Assembly: GCA_922989275.2 (NCBI GenBank)
Contig: OV277866.1
Location: 77,908,328-77,972,327, forward strand
Source: Gari tellinella
Taxonomy: Eukaryota > Mollusca > Bivalvia > Cardiida > Psammobiidae
Reading direction: 5' to 3'
Length of the DNA stretch: 64,000 nucleotides
The notes beneath the pieces are model-generated. The model made no database searches, was not told the DNA's origin, and saw nothing but the letters and a program-made list of their open reading frames with translations. The number at the start of each line of letters is the position of its first letter. Within the stretch, counting starts at the first letter, position 1. Positions 1-9,299 of this stretch are shown here, piece after piece. The translations under genes and the position numbers were made by a program.

Positions 1-1147
1 GTCCGTCCGTTAACTTTTTCATGTCCGCTCTCTAACTCAAACAAATTTAGTCTAATCCTTTTGAAACTTGGTCAGAACGTGTATGACCATAATATCTCGG
101 TCAAGTTCGATAACCAGCAAGATTGACCCAGACATTCAAGAGTTATGCCCCTTTTTTGTCAAAAACGGGCATATTAGTTTGTCCGCTCTCTAACTCAAAC
201 AAATGTTTTTTAATCCTTTTCAAACTTTGTCAGCATGTGTATGACCATAATATCTCGGTCAAGTTCGATAACCAGCAGGATTGCCCCAGACATTCAAGAG
301 TTATGCCCCTTTTTTCGTAAAAAACGGGCATATTTTAGTTTGTCCGCTCTCTAACTCAAACAAATTTATTCCCATCCTTTTGAAACTTGGTCAGCATGTG
401 TATGACCATAATATCTCGGTCAAGTTCGATAACCAGCAGGATTGCCCCAGACATTCAAGAGTATGCCCCTTTTTTCGTAAAAAATGGGCATATTTTAGTT
501 TGTCTGCTCTATAACTCAAACACATTTATTTTAATCCTTTTGAAACTTGGTCAGCATGTGTATGACCATAATGTCTCTGTCAAGTTTGATAACAAGCAGG
601 ATTGCACCAGGCATTCAAGAGTTATGCCCCTTTTTTCGTAAAAAACGGGCATATTTTAGTTTGTCCGCTCTCCAACTCAAACAAATTTATTTCAGGCCTT
701 TTGAAACTTGGTCAGCATGTGTATGACCATAATGTCTCGGTTATGTTTCATAACCAGCAAGATCGTCACAGACAGTCAAGAGTTATGCCCCTTTTTTCAT
801 CTAAAACGGGCATTTTTTAGTTTGTCTAAAAAAAATTATTCCAATCCTTTTGAAACTTTGTCAGCATGTGTATGACCATAATGTCTCGGTCAAGCTCCAT
901 AACCAGCAAGATTGCCCCTGACATTCAAGAGTTATGCCCCTTTTATCGTCAAAAACGGGCATTTTTTGTTTGTAGCTCTCTTTCTCAAACAAATTTATTC
1001 CCATCCTTTTGAAACTTGGTCAGCATATGACCCCTAACTTTCAGGGTTCTTCCCCTTTTGTTTTTACCTTGATAGGGTTTTGGTATGACTACATTCTAAG
1101 ATCGATTTGACGGGCGTATAATGTGCCCGGCTTGCGGTGCTCTTGTT
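1..1147 (+). repeat. Satellite-type element (family B), tandem array of about 160-bp units
   Basis: About six and a half tandem copies of a unit of about 160 bp. The landmark GTTATGCCCC recurs near 142, 300, 459, 621, 782 and 931. The left edge is outside the window, and the first bases (GTCCGTCCGT) match the motif that follows the 5' hairpin in other family B copies. The right end is GC-rich and finishes in CTCTTGTT at 1147, directly abutting the 3' half of a family A element, so this copy appears inserted into family A. Short open frames here are repeat artefacts. Confidence 0.8.
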
Positions 1148-1322
1148 ATACAGAATGAATATGCAACATAAGAAAAAGTTTCTAAATTCTAGCAGATGGT
1201 AGCATAAAGCAGGCTGTAAGTATAGCAGAATGCGCCTTAGGGCGCATTCTGCTTTACTTTCAACCTGCTTTAAGTTTAAAACTACTTCAAAACTAGAAAC
1301 AGGTTATGGGGGAATGGATCAA
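1148..1322. mobile_element. Family A palindromic MITE, 3' half
   Basis: Begins inside the family A sequence (ATACAGAATGAATATG) and holds the central palindrome (stem GCAGAATGCGCC) and the right end GGTTATGGGGGAATGG. The left half is missing because the family B element to the left interrupts it. It abuts a family D-like element at a degenerate TTAA (ATCAA). Confidence 0.75.
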
Positions 1323-1500
1323 CTCATTGAGCCCTAGCAACAAATATACATATCTTTTACAAACAATCTACCCCTGTGAAGGGTACACCTGTCCTATGCA
1401 AACAATAAAGACCAAGATCAGAGGACTCCACTGTTTGTCATGTTGCAAAACACAACCCTAAATAGTCAAAATTGAACCAGACTTAATTGAAAACTTTGTA
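1320..1500 (-). mobile_element. Family D-like TTAA element, degraded
   Basis: Starts with CTCATTGAGCCCTAGC like the clean copy at 59323. It keeps CAAACAATAAAGACC and ACTGTTTGTCAT of the palindrome, but the left arm is partly lost. The right end cannot be placed. Confidence 0.5.
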
Positions 1501-1613
1501 CAAATCCTAAAGTAGAATTACATCATACAATAAAATAGAAACAAGCTTTCCTTCAACCAGACTGAAATTAGTGTTGGCGAGACAAGTGACAACTACTCAG
1601 TATTGTATTACTT

Positions 1614-1834
1614 TTAACCCATTACCCATAGCCTGTTTCTAATATTGAAGATACATGACCACTTAATAAGGCGCATTCTGTTTTACTCTTAGCCTGCTTT
1701 AAGTTATCATCTGCTAGAATATATAGAACATAATTCTTATAAAACATATTCATAGCTGTATAAATCTGATATCTTTTCTTCAGAGAAGAATTAATGAAAG
1801 GTATAAAAAGGGTTTTTATGTGGTAATGGGACCA
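1614..1834. mobile_element. Family A MITE, palindrome left arm deleted
   Basis: TTAACCCATTACCCATAG at the left and GTGGTAATGGG at the right are the family's terminal inverted repeats. Of the central palindrome only the right arm (GGCGCATTCTG) remains. Confidence 0.75.
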
Positions 1835-1866
1835 ATTGCCTGTCTTTACAGAATCTCATTCTTATT

Positions 1867-3199
1867 AGCTCACCTGGCACGAAGTGCCAAGGTGAGCTAT
1901 TGTGATCGCCCTTCGTCGTCCGTCAGTCCGTACACACCCTAGGATACCCTCCGTCAGTCTGTCGTCAAACTTTTTCGTTAAAGATCTTCTTCTTGGAAAC
2001 CACTGGGCCAATTTCTTCAAAACTTCATAGGATTGTTCCTTGTAGGGTACTCTCTCAGATTTCTTCAAATATAGGTCATCCAATTGAAATTGTGGTTGCC
2101 ATGGCAACCAATTGAAAAACTTAAATCTTCTTGTCAAAAACTACCAGTCCGAATTGAAAATAATTTTACCTAAATGTGCCATTGGTGACCCTCTATCAGA
2201 TTTCTTAAAATAATTTTCCTATCTAAAAAAACATGGCCGCTAGTGGGTGGGGCAGATTTTCCTTATATGGCTATATAATGAATCTTCTTGTCTGAAACCG
2301 CTGGTTCGATTTGAAAGTAATTTCACACAAATGATCCATGGGCGACCCTCTACAAGATTTCTTAAAATAATTTTGATATCTAAAAAAACGTGGCCGCCAG
2401 TGGGTGGGGCACTTTTCCTTATGTTACTTGAGTATAGTAAAAACTTTAAAAATCTTCTTCTGTGAAACTACTGGTCCAAATTGAAATTAAATTTACACAA
2501 ATGTGCCATTGGTGACCCTCTATCAGATTTATTAAAATAATTTTCCCTTTTTTAAAAAACATGGCCGCTAGTGGGTGGGGGCAGCTTTTCCTTATATGGC
2601 TATATAGTGAAAACTTAAAAAATCTTCTTGTCTGAAACCGCTGGTCCGATTTGAAAGTAACTTTACACAAATGATCCATGGGTGATCCTCTACCAGATTT
2701 TTTAAAATAATTTTGATATCTAAAAAAACATGGCCGCCAGTGGGTGGGGCACATTTTCCTTATGTTACTGTAATTAGTTAAAACTTTAAAAATCTTCTTC
2801 TGTGAAACTACTGATCCAAATTGAAAATAATTTTACACAAATGATCCATTTATGACTCTCTACCAGATTTCTTAAAATCATTTTGTTATCTTTAAAACCA
2901 TGGCCGCCAGTGGGTAGGGCAAGTTTTCCTTATATTTCTGTATAGAAAATCCTTAAAAATCTTTTTCTCTGAAATTATTGGTCTGATTTAAGAATATTTT
3001 TACACAAATAATGATTCATGGGTGACCCTTTGCCAGTTTTCTTCAAATAATCATCCTAGCTCAAACATGGTTGCCAGAGGGTGGGGATGAATTTACCAAT
3101 GATGGCTTATAGTGAAAACTTTACCATTACTGGTTCATTACCATGACCGTAACCATGGGTACCAGGTGAGCGATTTAGGGCCGCATGCGGCTTTTGTTT
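1867..3199 (+). mobile_element. Hairpin-ended satellite element (family B), complete
   Basis: The 5' end is a hairpin (AGCTCACCTGGCAC, GAA, GTGCCAAGGTGAGCT) followed by a GTCCGTCAGTCCG tract. The interior is about six tandem units of about 165 bp marked by GTGGGTGGGGC (near 2244, 2399, 2571, 2739, 2911, 3080). The 3' end is GGTGAGCGATTTAGGGC, a GCCGCATGCGGC hairpin and CTTTTGTTT. No coding capacity is seen. It ends about 100 bp before the iRhom exon at 3300. Transposon class not assigned; its two-hairpin ends are loosely reminiscent of Helitron-related non-autonomous elements. Confidence 0.75.
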
Positions 3200-3299
3200 A
3201 CTAGAATGTTGCTCAAGAGTGGTTGTACTGCATACATCAAAATTCACTGCACTGAAACATATTTTGTTATCTTCATTGAAATAGGTCAACTGTTTGCAG

Positions 3300-3527
3300 T
3301 CCTATTGTAAGCTGGGAAACCTCCAATCTTCAGCTGATCAGCCTTGGCAACCAGAGTCGCCCAACCAGTGGTGGAGAGTACCCTTGTCCTTGCTGTACCA
3401 TCATGGTATTATACATGTTGTACTAGTGATTGTGGCCCAGTGCTTACTGCTAGTTCAGATGGAGAGGACAGCCGGTTGGCTCCGGATGATGATCATATAC
3501 TTGATGTCTGGTACTGGCGCTCTACTG
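3300..3527 (+). CDS. RHBDF: iRhom exon (TM2-TM3 region)
   Basis: Acceptor TGTTTGCAG ends at 3299; donor GTAAAG starts at 3528. Open in one frame, 76 codons, ending ...SGTGALL in phase 0. This frame lines up with the iRhom segment between the luminal loop and TM3. Confidence 0.82.
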
Positions 3528-4901
3528 GTAAAGTTACTACCACCAGGATTATTTAACACTCTACCCCATAGATTTAGCTCCTTAACCCTTTTTATGCGGG
3601 ATAAACTTTTAGGTGTACCTCTAGGTGATCTCATGTGGGGCCTGATCTGAGATCAAAACTGTTTGCAGCTAGTTCAGTATTCTATCAGAAACTGCTTAAA
3701 TCTTTGCAAATATTTCAGTTATACCCGCTGCAGATGACATTTTAAAATGACCGCCAAATATTACCCTGCATACAATGGGTTAAAGCAGCTCAAAGTAAAG
3801 CATAATGCTCCCTAGTACTCGACATGACTATATGAACACAGAAGAAGAAAGTAGGCACCTGCTAAGATAGACAAAATATTTCTTATGCCGACTATTTATG
3901 ACTATTCACAAGCGGAGCTATTTTCTGACCAATAAACTGAAGGTATAAAATGGTGTATCTAATCTATGGAGTAAACCATGCTGTAGATAAAGCATAATAA
4001 GCATTAAGGTGCATTCTGCTTTACTTTCAACCTGCTCGAATTGGTCACTGTCTAGAAACAGGTTATGGGGAATTGGGTAAAACTTTATGGGGTTTCTCAG
4101 GGCTTCAGATAAGAGGGAGTAAACTGCACAAATCCAAAATTTTCTCACTTATTTTAGCATAAAATCCTAGATGTTACTACTCATTAGAATCGTCTCAAAG
4201 AGACGATTCTAATGAGTAGTGACCATAGGGTTTAAAGCAGAAATAAAGATTTAAGTTTATGAAATACCCCCCATTATCTGGAGCTCATTTTCTCACTTAT
4301 TTTAGCATCAAATCCTATGGTGTTACGTTACTACTCATTAGAATCGTCTCTTTGAGACGATTCTAATGAGAAGTGACACCATAGGGTTTAAAGCAGAAAT
4401 AAAGATTTTAGTTTATGAAATACCACCCTTATAGCTCTGTTTCTTTTCCAGTTATCTGTCATAATGGATCCTTACCAGTGCCATGTTGGAGGGGTGGGAG
4501 CAGTGTTTGGAATGGTTGGAGTGACACTAATGGAACTAGTACAGTTCTGGAAGATTGTGCAGTCACCGGGGCGAGAGCTTATCAAATTGCTTGGAGCTGT
4601 ACTACTGTTCCTACTATGTGGTACTTTACCCTATCTAAATATATTCGGTATGCTCGGAGGCTTAGTTATTGGCACCCTGACCGGGGTCGTCGTTTTGCCT
4701 TTTGTCACATTCAGTAAGTGGAAGACCAGAATCAGAATTGTGCTCATCATTGTCACAGTGCCTTTGTTAGTGCTTCTTTTCTTCCTTTTGACTCATGTGT
4801 TTCAAGTGGTACAGAGCATGGAGAGTTGTACAGTTTGTCAGCGCTTGAACTGTGTGCCTTACAATGACAATATGTGTGATGCAAAACTGTGGCAGCATTA
4901 A
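3300..4901 (+). CDS. RHBDF: Inactive rhomboid (iRhom/RHBDF-like), 3' end of gene; exons 3300-3527 and 4452-4901
   Basis: Two exons joined in phase 0 encode the last 226 codons or so of a polytopic rhomboid-family protein; earlier exons are outside the window. Recognisable iRhom segments are WWRVPLSLLYHHGIIH, ERTAGWLRMMIIYLMSGTG, the TM4 loop CHVGGVGAVFG, LFLLCGTLPYL, VVLPFVTFSKWKTR and a Cys-rich tail with LNCVPYNDNMCD resembling the vertebrate iRhom tail. Active rhomboids need Ser in a GxSG motif and a TM6 His. Here the first reads GGVG and the TM6 segment reads LNIFGMLGG, so both catalytic residues are missing. By homology the protein should act in the ER or Golgi as a trafficking cofactor for ADAM17-type sheddases. 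The last 80 bases or so of coding sequence are the first unit of a tandem array that continues past the stop. The family call is firm; the exact paralogue is not. Confidence 0.85.
3582..3783. mobile_element. TTAA element with GATCAAAACTGTTTGCAG palindrome arm
   Basis: TTAACCCTTTTTATGC at the left and CAATGGGTTAA at the right give TTAA-flanked ends. The interior has one arm of the CAAACAG-type palindrome (CTGATCTGAGATCAAAACTG). It lies in the iRhom intron. Confidence 0.55.
3780..4085. mobile_element. Degraded family A sequence
   Basis: Contains TTAAAGCAGCTCAAAGTAAAGC, later GGTGCATTCTGCTTTACTTTC, and ends CAGGTTATGGGGAATTGGG. It appears to be two damaged copies. It shares its left TTAA with the preceding element. 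Confidence 0.5.
4098..4439. mobile_element. Family F MITE, one full and one partial copy in tandem
   Basis: The first copy (4098-4286) runs from CAGGGCTTCAGATAAGAGG to TTATCTGGAGCT around the palindrome TTAGAATCGTCTC/GAGACGATTCTAA. The second (4287-4439) lacks its left end. It stops 12 bp before the exon start at 4452, so the pyrimidine tract of the iRhom acceptor begins at the element's edge. Confidence 0.8.
4452..4901 (+). CDS. RHBDF: iRhom terminal exon (TM4-TM7 and Cys-rich tail)
   Basis: Acceptor TTCTTTTCCAG ends at 4451. The frame starts LSVIMDPYQCHVGG and runs 149 codons to TAA at 4899-4901. It contains at least three strongly hydrophobic stretches, then ESCTVCQRLNCVPYND. Confidence 0.87.
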   Translation, partial: LSVIMDPYQCHVGGVGAVFGMVGVTLMELVQFWKIVQSPGRELIKLLGAVLLFLLCGTLPYLNIFGMLGGLVIGTLTGVVVLPFVTFSKWKTRIRIVLIIVTVPLLVLLFFLLTHVFQVVQSMESCTVCQRLNCVPYNDNMCDAKLWQH

Positions 4902-5410
4902 GATACAAAGCATGGAGAGTTGTACAGTTTGTCAGCGCTTGAACTGTGTGCCTTACAATGACAATATGTGTGATGCTAAACTGTGGCAGCATTAAGATAC
5001 AAAGCACAGATTTGTACAGTTTGTCAGCGCTTGAACTGTCTTACAATGACGATATGTGTGATGCAAAACTGTGGCAGATTAAGATACAAAGCACATATTT
5101 GTACAGTTTGTCAGCGCTTGAACTGTGTGCCTTACAATGACAATATGTGTGATGCTAAACTGTGGCAGCATTAAGATACAAAGCACAGATTTGTACAGTT
5201 TGTCAGCGCTTGAACTGTGTCTTACAATGACGATATGTGTGATGCAAAACTGTGGCAGATTAAGATACAAAGCACATATTTGTACAGTTTATCAGCGCCT
5301 GAACTGTGTGCCTTACAATGACAATATGTGTGATGCAAAACTGTGGCAGCATTAAGATACACAGCACAGATTTGTACAGTTTGTCAGCGCCTGAACTGTG
5401 TGCCTTACAT
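4815..5410 (+). repeat. Tandem array derived from the end of the iRhom coding exon
   Basis: Seven copies of an 87-94 bp unit; TTGTACAG starts at 4826, 4920, 5012, 5099, 5191, 5280 and 5372. The first copy is the functional gene end including the stop; copies 2-6 lie downstream, and copy 7 breaks off at about 5409. Copies 3/4 and 5/6 share small indels (loss of GTGC, GCAGC to GCAG) in alternation, so the array probably grew by duplicating a two-unit block. Open frames across the array are by-products. Confidence 0.93.
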
Positions 5411-5466
5411 TCTTCAAACAACTGTCGTAACATGTGGTTGAAATATGGCAGAAAAACTCCAATATG

Positions 5467-5812
5467 CGTACAAAGCTCCCTCCCTACAATAGCCCTCCAA
5501 ACGATGATGCCCTCCTTACAACAATGCTTGCCGCTGTTCCCCCTAAACAAGACGCTTAACTGATGCAATGTTATCTGCTGCTTTTTCTTCAAGTTACTTA
5601 TTGGATATTTTGACAGAAGAAGCATAAAGATGAGTAACAAACAGTTTGAACCCAGATCAGACACCATGTAACAAGGCATCTGATCTTGGTTCAAACTGTT
5701 TGCAAATGTATTCTAAGGTTATTAATAGTCCCTCCCTATAACAACCCCTCCAAACACCACACACAACCTTTGTCTCCCGTCGGGTGTTGTTGGGGAGGGG
5801 GGAGCACTGTAT
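5467..5812. mobile_element. Family H element with internal CAAACAG palindrome
   Basis: Ends carry CTCCCTCCCTACAATAGCCC and a matching GGGGAGG...GCACTGT. Inside is a palindrome AACAGTTTGAACCCAGATCAG ... TTCAAACTGTTTGC (about 5640-5706). A cleaner copy lies at 20981-21324. Boundaries approximate. Confidence 0.5.
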
Positions 5813-5818
5813 CACGCA

Positions 5819-6070
5819 TTAACCCTTTACCTGTTAACCTATTTCTAGTATTGAAGATAGGTGACCACTTAAAGCAGGTTGAAAGTAAAGCAGAATGCAC
5901 CATAAGGCGCATTCTGCTTTACTCTCAGCCTGCTTTAAGCTTCCATGTGCTAGAATATAGAAAATATTTCCTATACTATATATTCATGACTGATTAAATA
6001 GGAACTATTTTCTTCAGCGAAGGAATAAATCATATCCGCTAAAAGGCACTTCTATGGGGGAAAGGGTTAA
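5819..6070. mobile_element. Family A MITE, full length
   Basis: TTAACCCTTTACC at the left, GGGGGAAAGGGTTAA at the right; central palindrome with arms AAAGTAAAGCAGAATGC. TTAA on both sides suggests a TTAA-duplicating transposase (piggyBac or Kolobok type, by general knowledge of those families). Confidence 0.85.
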
Positions 6071-6187
6071 GCAACCACAGGTATATACTGTCTTCTATTG
6101 AGTGATGGCTTCATACGAGATTGACCTAATGTGTCAGGCTAGATGTTACCAGGACAAACAGCATTTATGTCTACTGGCCACTGTGTA

Positions 6188-6430
6188 TTAACCCATTATC
6201 CCATTAATACACCTTTCATTTATTCCTCCACTGAAGAAAATAGTTCCAATTTATATAATCAAGATATATGTACCATAAGAAATAGTTTCTATATCCTGGT
6301 AGACAGTAGCTTAAAGCAGGCTGAAAGTAAAGCAGAATGCGCCTTAAAGCGCATTCTGCTTTACTTCCAACCTGCTTTAATTGATCATCTATCTTCAATA
6401 TTAGAAATAGACTATGGGGTAAAGGATTAA
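6188..6430. mobile_element. Family A MITE, full length
   Basis: TTAACCCATTATCCC to GGGGTAAAGGATTAA with the intact palindrome GCAGAATGCGCCTTAAAGC. Confidence 0.85.
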
Positions 6431-6514
6431 GGAACCATTCAGTGCAAGACAAGTGTATGATAAAAATATAATAGAAAACTTGATTTCTGGATTATTTGTA
6501 TCCTTGTTTAATCC

Positions 6515-6721
6515 TTAACCCCATGTTTCTAATTTTAAGGACAGGTAACCACTTAAAGCTGGTTGAATGCCCTTTAAGGTGCAATCTGCTTTACTCTCTG
6601 ACTGCTTTAAGCTATCATCTGCTGGGGATTTCTTATGGTTGTATAGATTGGAAGTATTTTCTTCAGTGGAATAAATTGAATGAGCTAAAAAAGGTGCTTC
6701 GATGGGGGAGGAAAGAGTTAA
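6515..6721. mobile_element. Family A MITE, palindrome damaged
   Basis: TTAACCCCATG to GGAAAGAGTTAA. The left palindrome arm is shortened (GGTTGAATGCCCTTTAAGG). It abuts a family D element at a shared TTAA. Confidence 0.75.
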
Positions 6722-6925
6722 CACATTCAAACTTAGGGACGAGTATACTCGTCATTTACAAACATTGTACCTGTGATGATTACACTTGTCCCATGCAAAC
6801 AATGTAGACCCAGATAAGAGGGCTCCTTAAGGAGTCCTCTGATCAGGGTCAACACTGTTTGTCATTTTGAAATATATTGTTAAAATCAACCCTAAATAGT
6901 CAACCAGAAATGGGTCTAAAAAACA
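6718..6925 (-). mobile_element. Family D TTAA element
   Basis: Left end TTAACACATTCAAACTTAGG; palindrome GCAAACAATGTAGACCCAG ... CAGGGTCAACACTGTTTG. It shares the TTAA at 6718-6721 with the preceding family A element. Right edge approximate. Confidence 0.65.
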
Positions 6926-7506
6926 TCAGTCGTGTCAAAAATTGACAAATATTAAAATTACTTTTAATTTTCAACTGCATAACATCAATGTTTGACCCCT
7001 AATGAATCTCCATACAAAATTTCAGCACCTTAGCACAAGTATTAAACTATAAAACAACCCGTCCAAAAAACTTTAACCTGGTGTTTAGTAGGAAAACACC
7101 GAAGTCCAAATTGTGTCAAATATTTACAAAAATTAAAATTATTTTTAAATTTCAACTTCACAACATCAATGTTTGACCCCTAATGAACCTCCATACAAAA
7201 TATAAGCACCCTAGCACAAGTATTAAACTTTGAAACAACCCGTCCAAAAAACTTAACCTGGTGGTTTGTACCGGTAGTCGAAAAACCTAAGTCCAAAACA
7301 TGTAGAATATTGACATAAATTAAAATCATTTTTAAATTCAAACGTCATAACATCAATGTTTAACCCCAAATGAACCTCCATACAAAATTTCATAACCCTA
7401 GCACAAATATTAAGCTTTAAAACAACCCGTCCAAAAAACTTTAACCTTGGCCACGCTCACGCCGGGGGTATGACATTAGCTCTGCTGTTGTACGAACAGG
7501 CGAGCT
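6926..7506 (-). repeat. Family B element, 178-bp tandem units
   Basis: About three units of about 178 bp (ACATCAATGTTT near 6980, 7160, 7338). The right edge carries the reverse-complement 5' signature (ATTAGCTC...GAGCTAAAA), ending at 7506. Confidence 0.55.
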
Positions 7507-8589
7507 AAAAATGGACAAACTTAATGGTAAATTGGAATGGTCAATTAAAAGTTTCAAGGGTGAATGAGTCATTTGTCTTTCAATATGTACACTGCAACTT
7601 GCTTCAATGAAATAATACAAGACTGACCGTGCATGTACTTGCATATTGAGAGTCTTTCTATTTTATAGTGACATTGCAGTTGTTTTCATTTATAGTGAGT
7701 TTGATAATACAAACTTAATACAATTATACTACAATTTAGTAATATATTTACACAGGAATCAATTACAAACAACCATATATGTAAATTGTTGTTTAATATA
7801 TCAATAACAAATCTAACATGTTTAAGAAATATGCATGGTCCAGCTTTTAAAAGAGTCCCTGACAAATTTCATGAGTACAGGACTCGGTACTCTCATATAA
7901 ACAAATCACTGCGAATATATTTTCAACTGTATAATACTTTTCATTGCCAGTTACATAAAAAAAGTTAATAATGTAAGTGTAACTGATGTTTCCTAAGTAA
8001 TATGAATTATAACTATTTATTAAAACTTAGTGAAACATATATGATTGCACCGTTATCTTTGGAGTATGGCAATGACTGGTACATATTCTTGATTTCTCTT
8101 GTTCTTATGTGCTATCTTTCTGTATATAATTATGTAAATGTCATGATTGTGGACCATATTGAAATTGGTTACATGCTAAATATATTATTCATGTAAAATA
8201 AAGTCGTCATTATTATTATTATACTGCTAATGGTCCCAATAAAATTAAATTCCAGTAAATTCCAACTATTCTGCAGACTCTGCTTGAATTAATGACAGGT
8301 GGTAGCTTAAAATGTCATAAAAGTAAAGCAGAAAGCCATTTATATGGCTCTTTATCAGTAAAAGCATACAAAGACTAAAGCTAAAAGGCACTCCTATGGT
8401 GGAAGGTTAAGTAAGGAATCATTAAACTGCATATCCCATTCACTGCCTTTCGTTCCCAGTGCTGGCTTTTACACCAGTGGTTTATGCATGTGCTAATGAA
8501 TTTCCTTTTTGCTTTTTACAAAGTGTCTATATATTAAAAAGTTCTGTTTAAGTTTTTTTGTACATTATTAAGTGATCAGGTTTTGCCTT
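7507..8589. other. Repeat-poor AT-rich stretch, no gene seen
   Basis: Only short frames without homology or splice context. (TTA)n near 8206-8220. A fragment related to the family A/E palindrome sits near 8290-8410 (AAAGTAAAGCAGAAAGCC). Confidence 0.5.
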
Positions 8590-8896
8590 TACCAGTTACT
8601 TCATAGCCTGTTTCTAGTTTTGGTTTTGAAAAATGGTACCAATAATTTGCGGTTGGATTAAGCCTGTTTGTAGTTTTGAAGATATATGACCACTAAAAGC
8701 AAGTTGAAAGTAAAGCAGAATGCGCCTTAAGGCGCATTCTGCTTTAATTTCAGCCTGCTTTAAGCTATTATCTGCAATGATATAGAAAATATTTCTTATG
8801 ATTTATATTTGTGACAGTATAAATTGGAACTATTTTTTTCTTCAGTAGAGGAAATAATTAAAGGCATAAAAGGCGTATTTATGGGGTGATGGATTA
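8590..8896. mobile_element. Family A MITE with short extra insert near left end
   Basis: Right end ATGGGGTGATGGATTAA, intact palindrome GCAGAATGCGCCTTAAGGCG. Left part duplicated (CATAGCCTGTTTCTAG, then AAGCCTGTTTGTAG). Confidence 0.7.
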
Positions 8897-9015
8897 AGCT
8901 TCTATCTGGAAAAGTACTTGAAATACCATTTATAATTAATTTCCAGAATTTCTTAGATAAGTACTACTTTTCAAAGTGCATGAATAATGAATAATTAAGA
9001 GAGTTAAAAGACGTA

Positions 9016-9175
9016 TTAACCCTTAGCCTGCCACGCACAACTATAGCTCCATATGCAAACAGCTTGACACTCGGAAAACATTTTCAGCAATTTTGAGCAA
9101 CTTTGAAGCACTTTGAAACTTGAAGCAGACGAGAAATATAGCAGACGACAATTTATTTGGCGGGCTAAGGGTTAA
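9016..9175. mobile_element. Family C TTAA MITE lacking its palindrome
   Basis: TTAACCCTTAGCCTGCCACG to GGCGGGCTAAGGGTTAA. It is 160 bp versus about 213 for other copies. The difference is loss of the central palindrome, joined as GCAAACAGCTTGACACTCGG. Confidence 0.85.
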
Positions 9176-9299
9176 TAGAGAAATGGGTTAAGTCACAAGA
9201 ATTGAGTGTTTTGCCACAGCAAAGAATCGAAAGTAGGGTATGAACAAGCACCTTAGAGCTGATATCCCCTGCCGCAGCGATTGTCCAGAAGAAAGTGGC

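Noticed and set aside
1..1060. Regularly spaced repeats resembling a CRISPR array
   Set aside because: Units of about 160 bp repeat along their full length with no unique spacers, and the host is an animal; this is satellite DNA.
3300..4901. Active rhomboid protease
   Set aside because: Neither the catalytic Ser nor the His is present, and the Cys-rich tail fits iRhom.
4946..5694. Several open frames with Cys-rich peptides, on both strands, after the iRhom stop
   Set aside because: All are readings of the tandem copies of the iRhom gene end; none has splice signals or its own start context.
5686..6430. Frames containing [27 protein letters not shown] peptides, seen many times in the window
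   Set aside because: They are translations of the family A palindrome, recurring wherever it occurs, on both strands.
7786..8196. Two short frames on the + strand as small genes
   Set aside because: AT-rich, no recognisable domain, no splice or promoter context.
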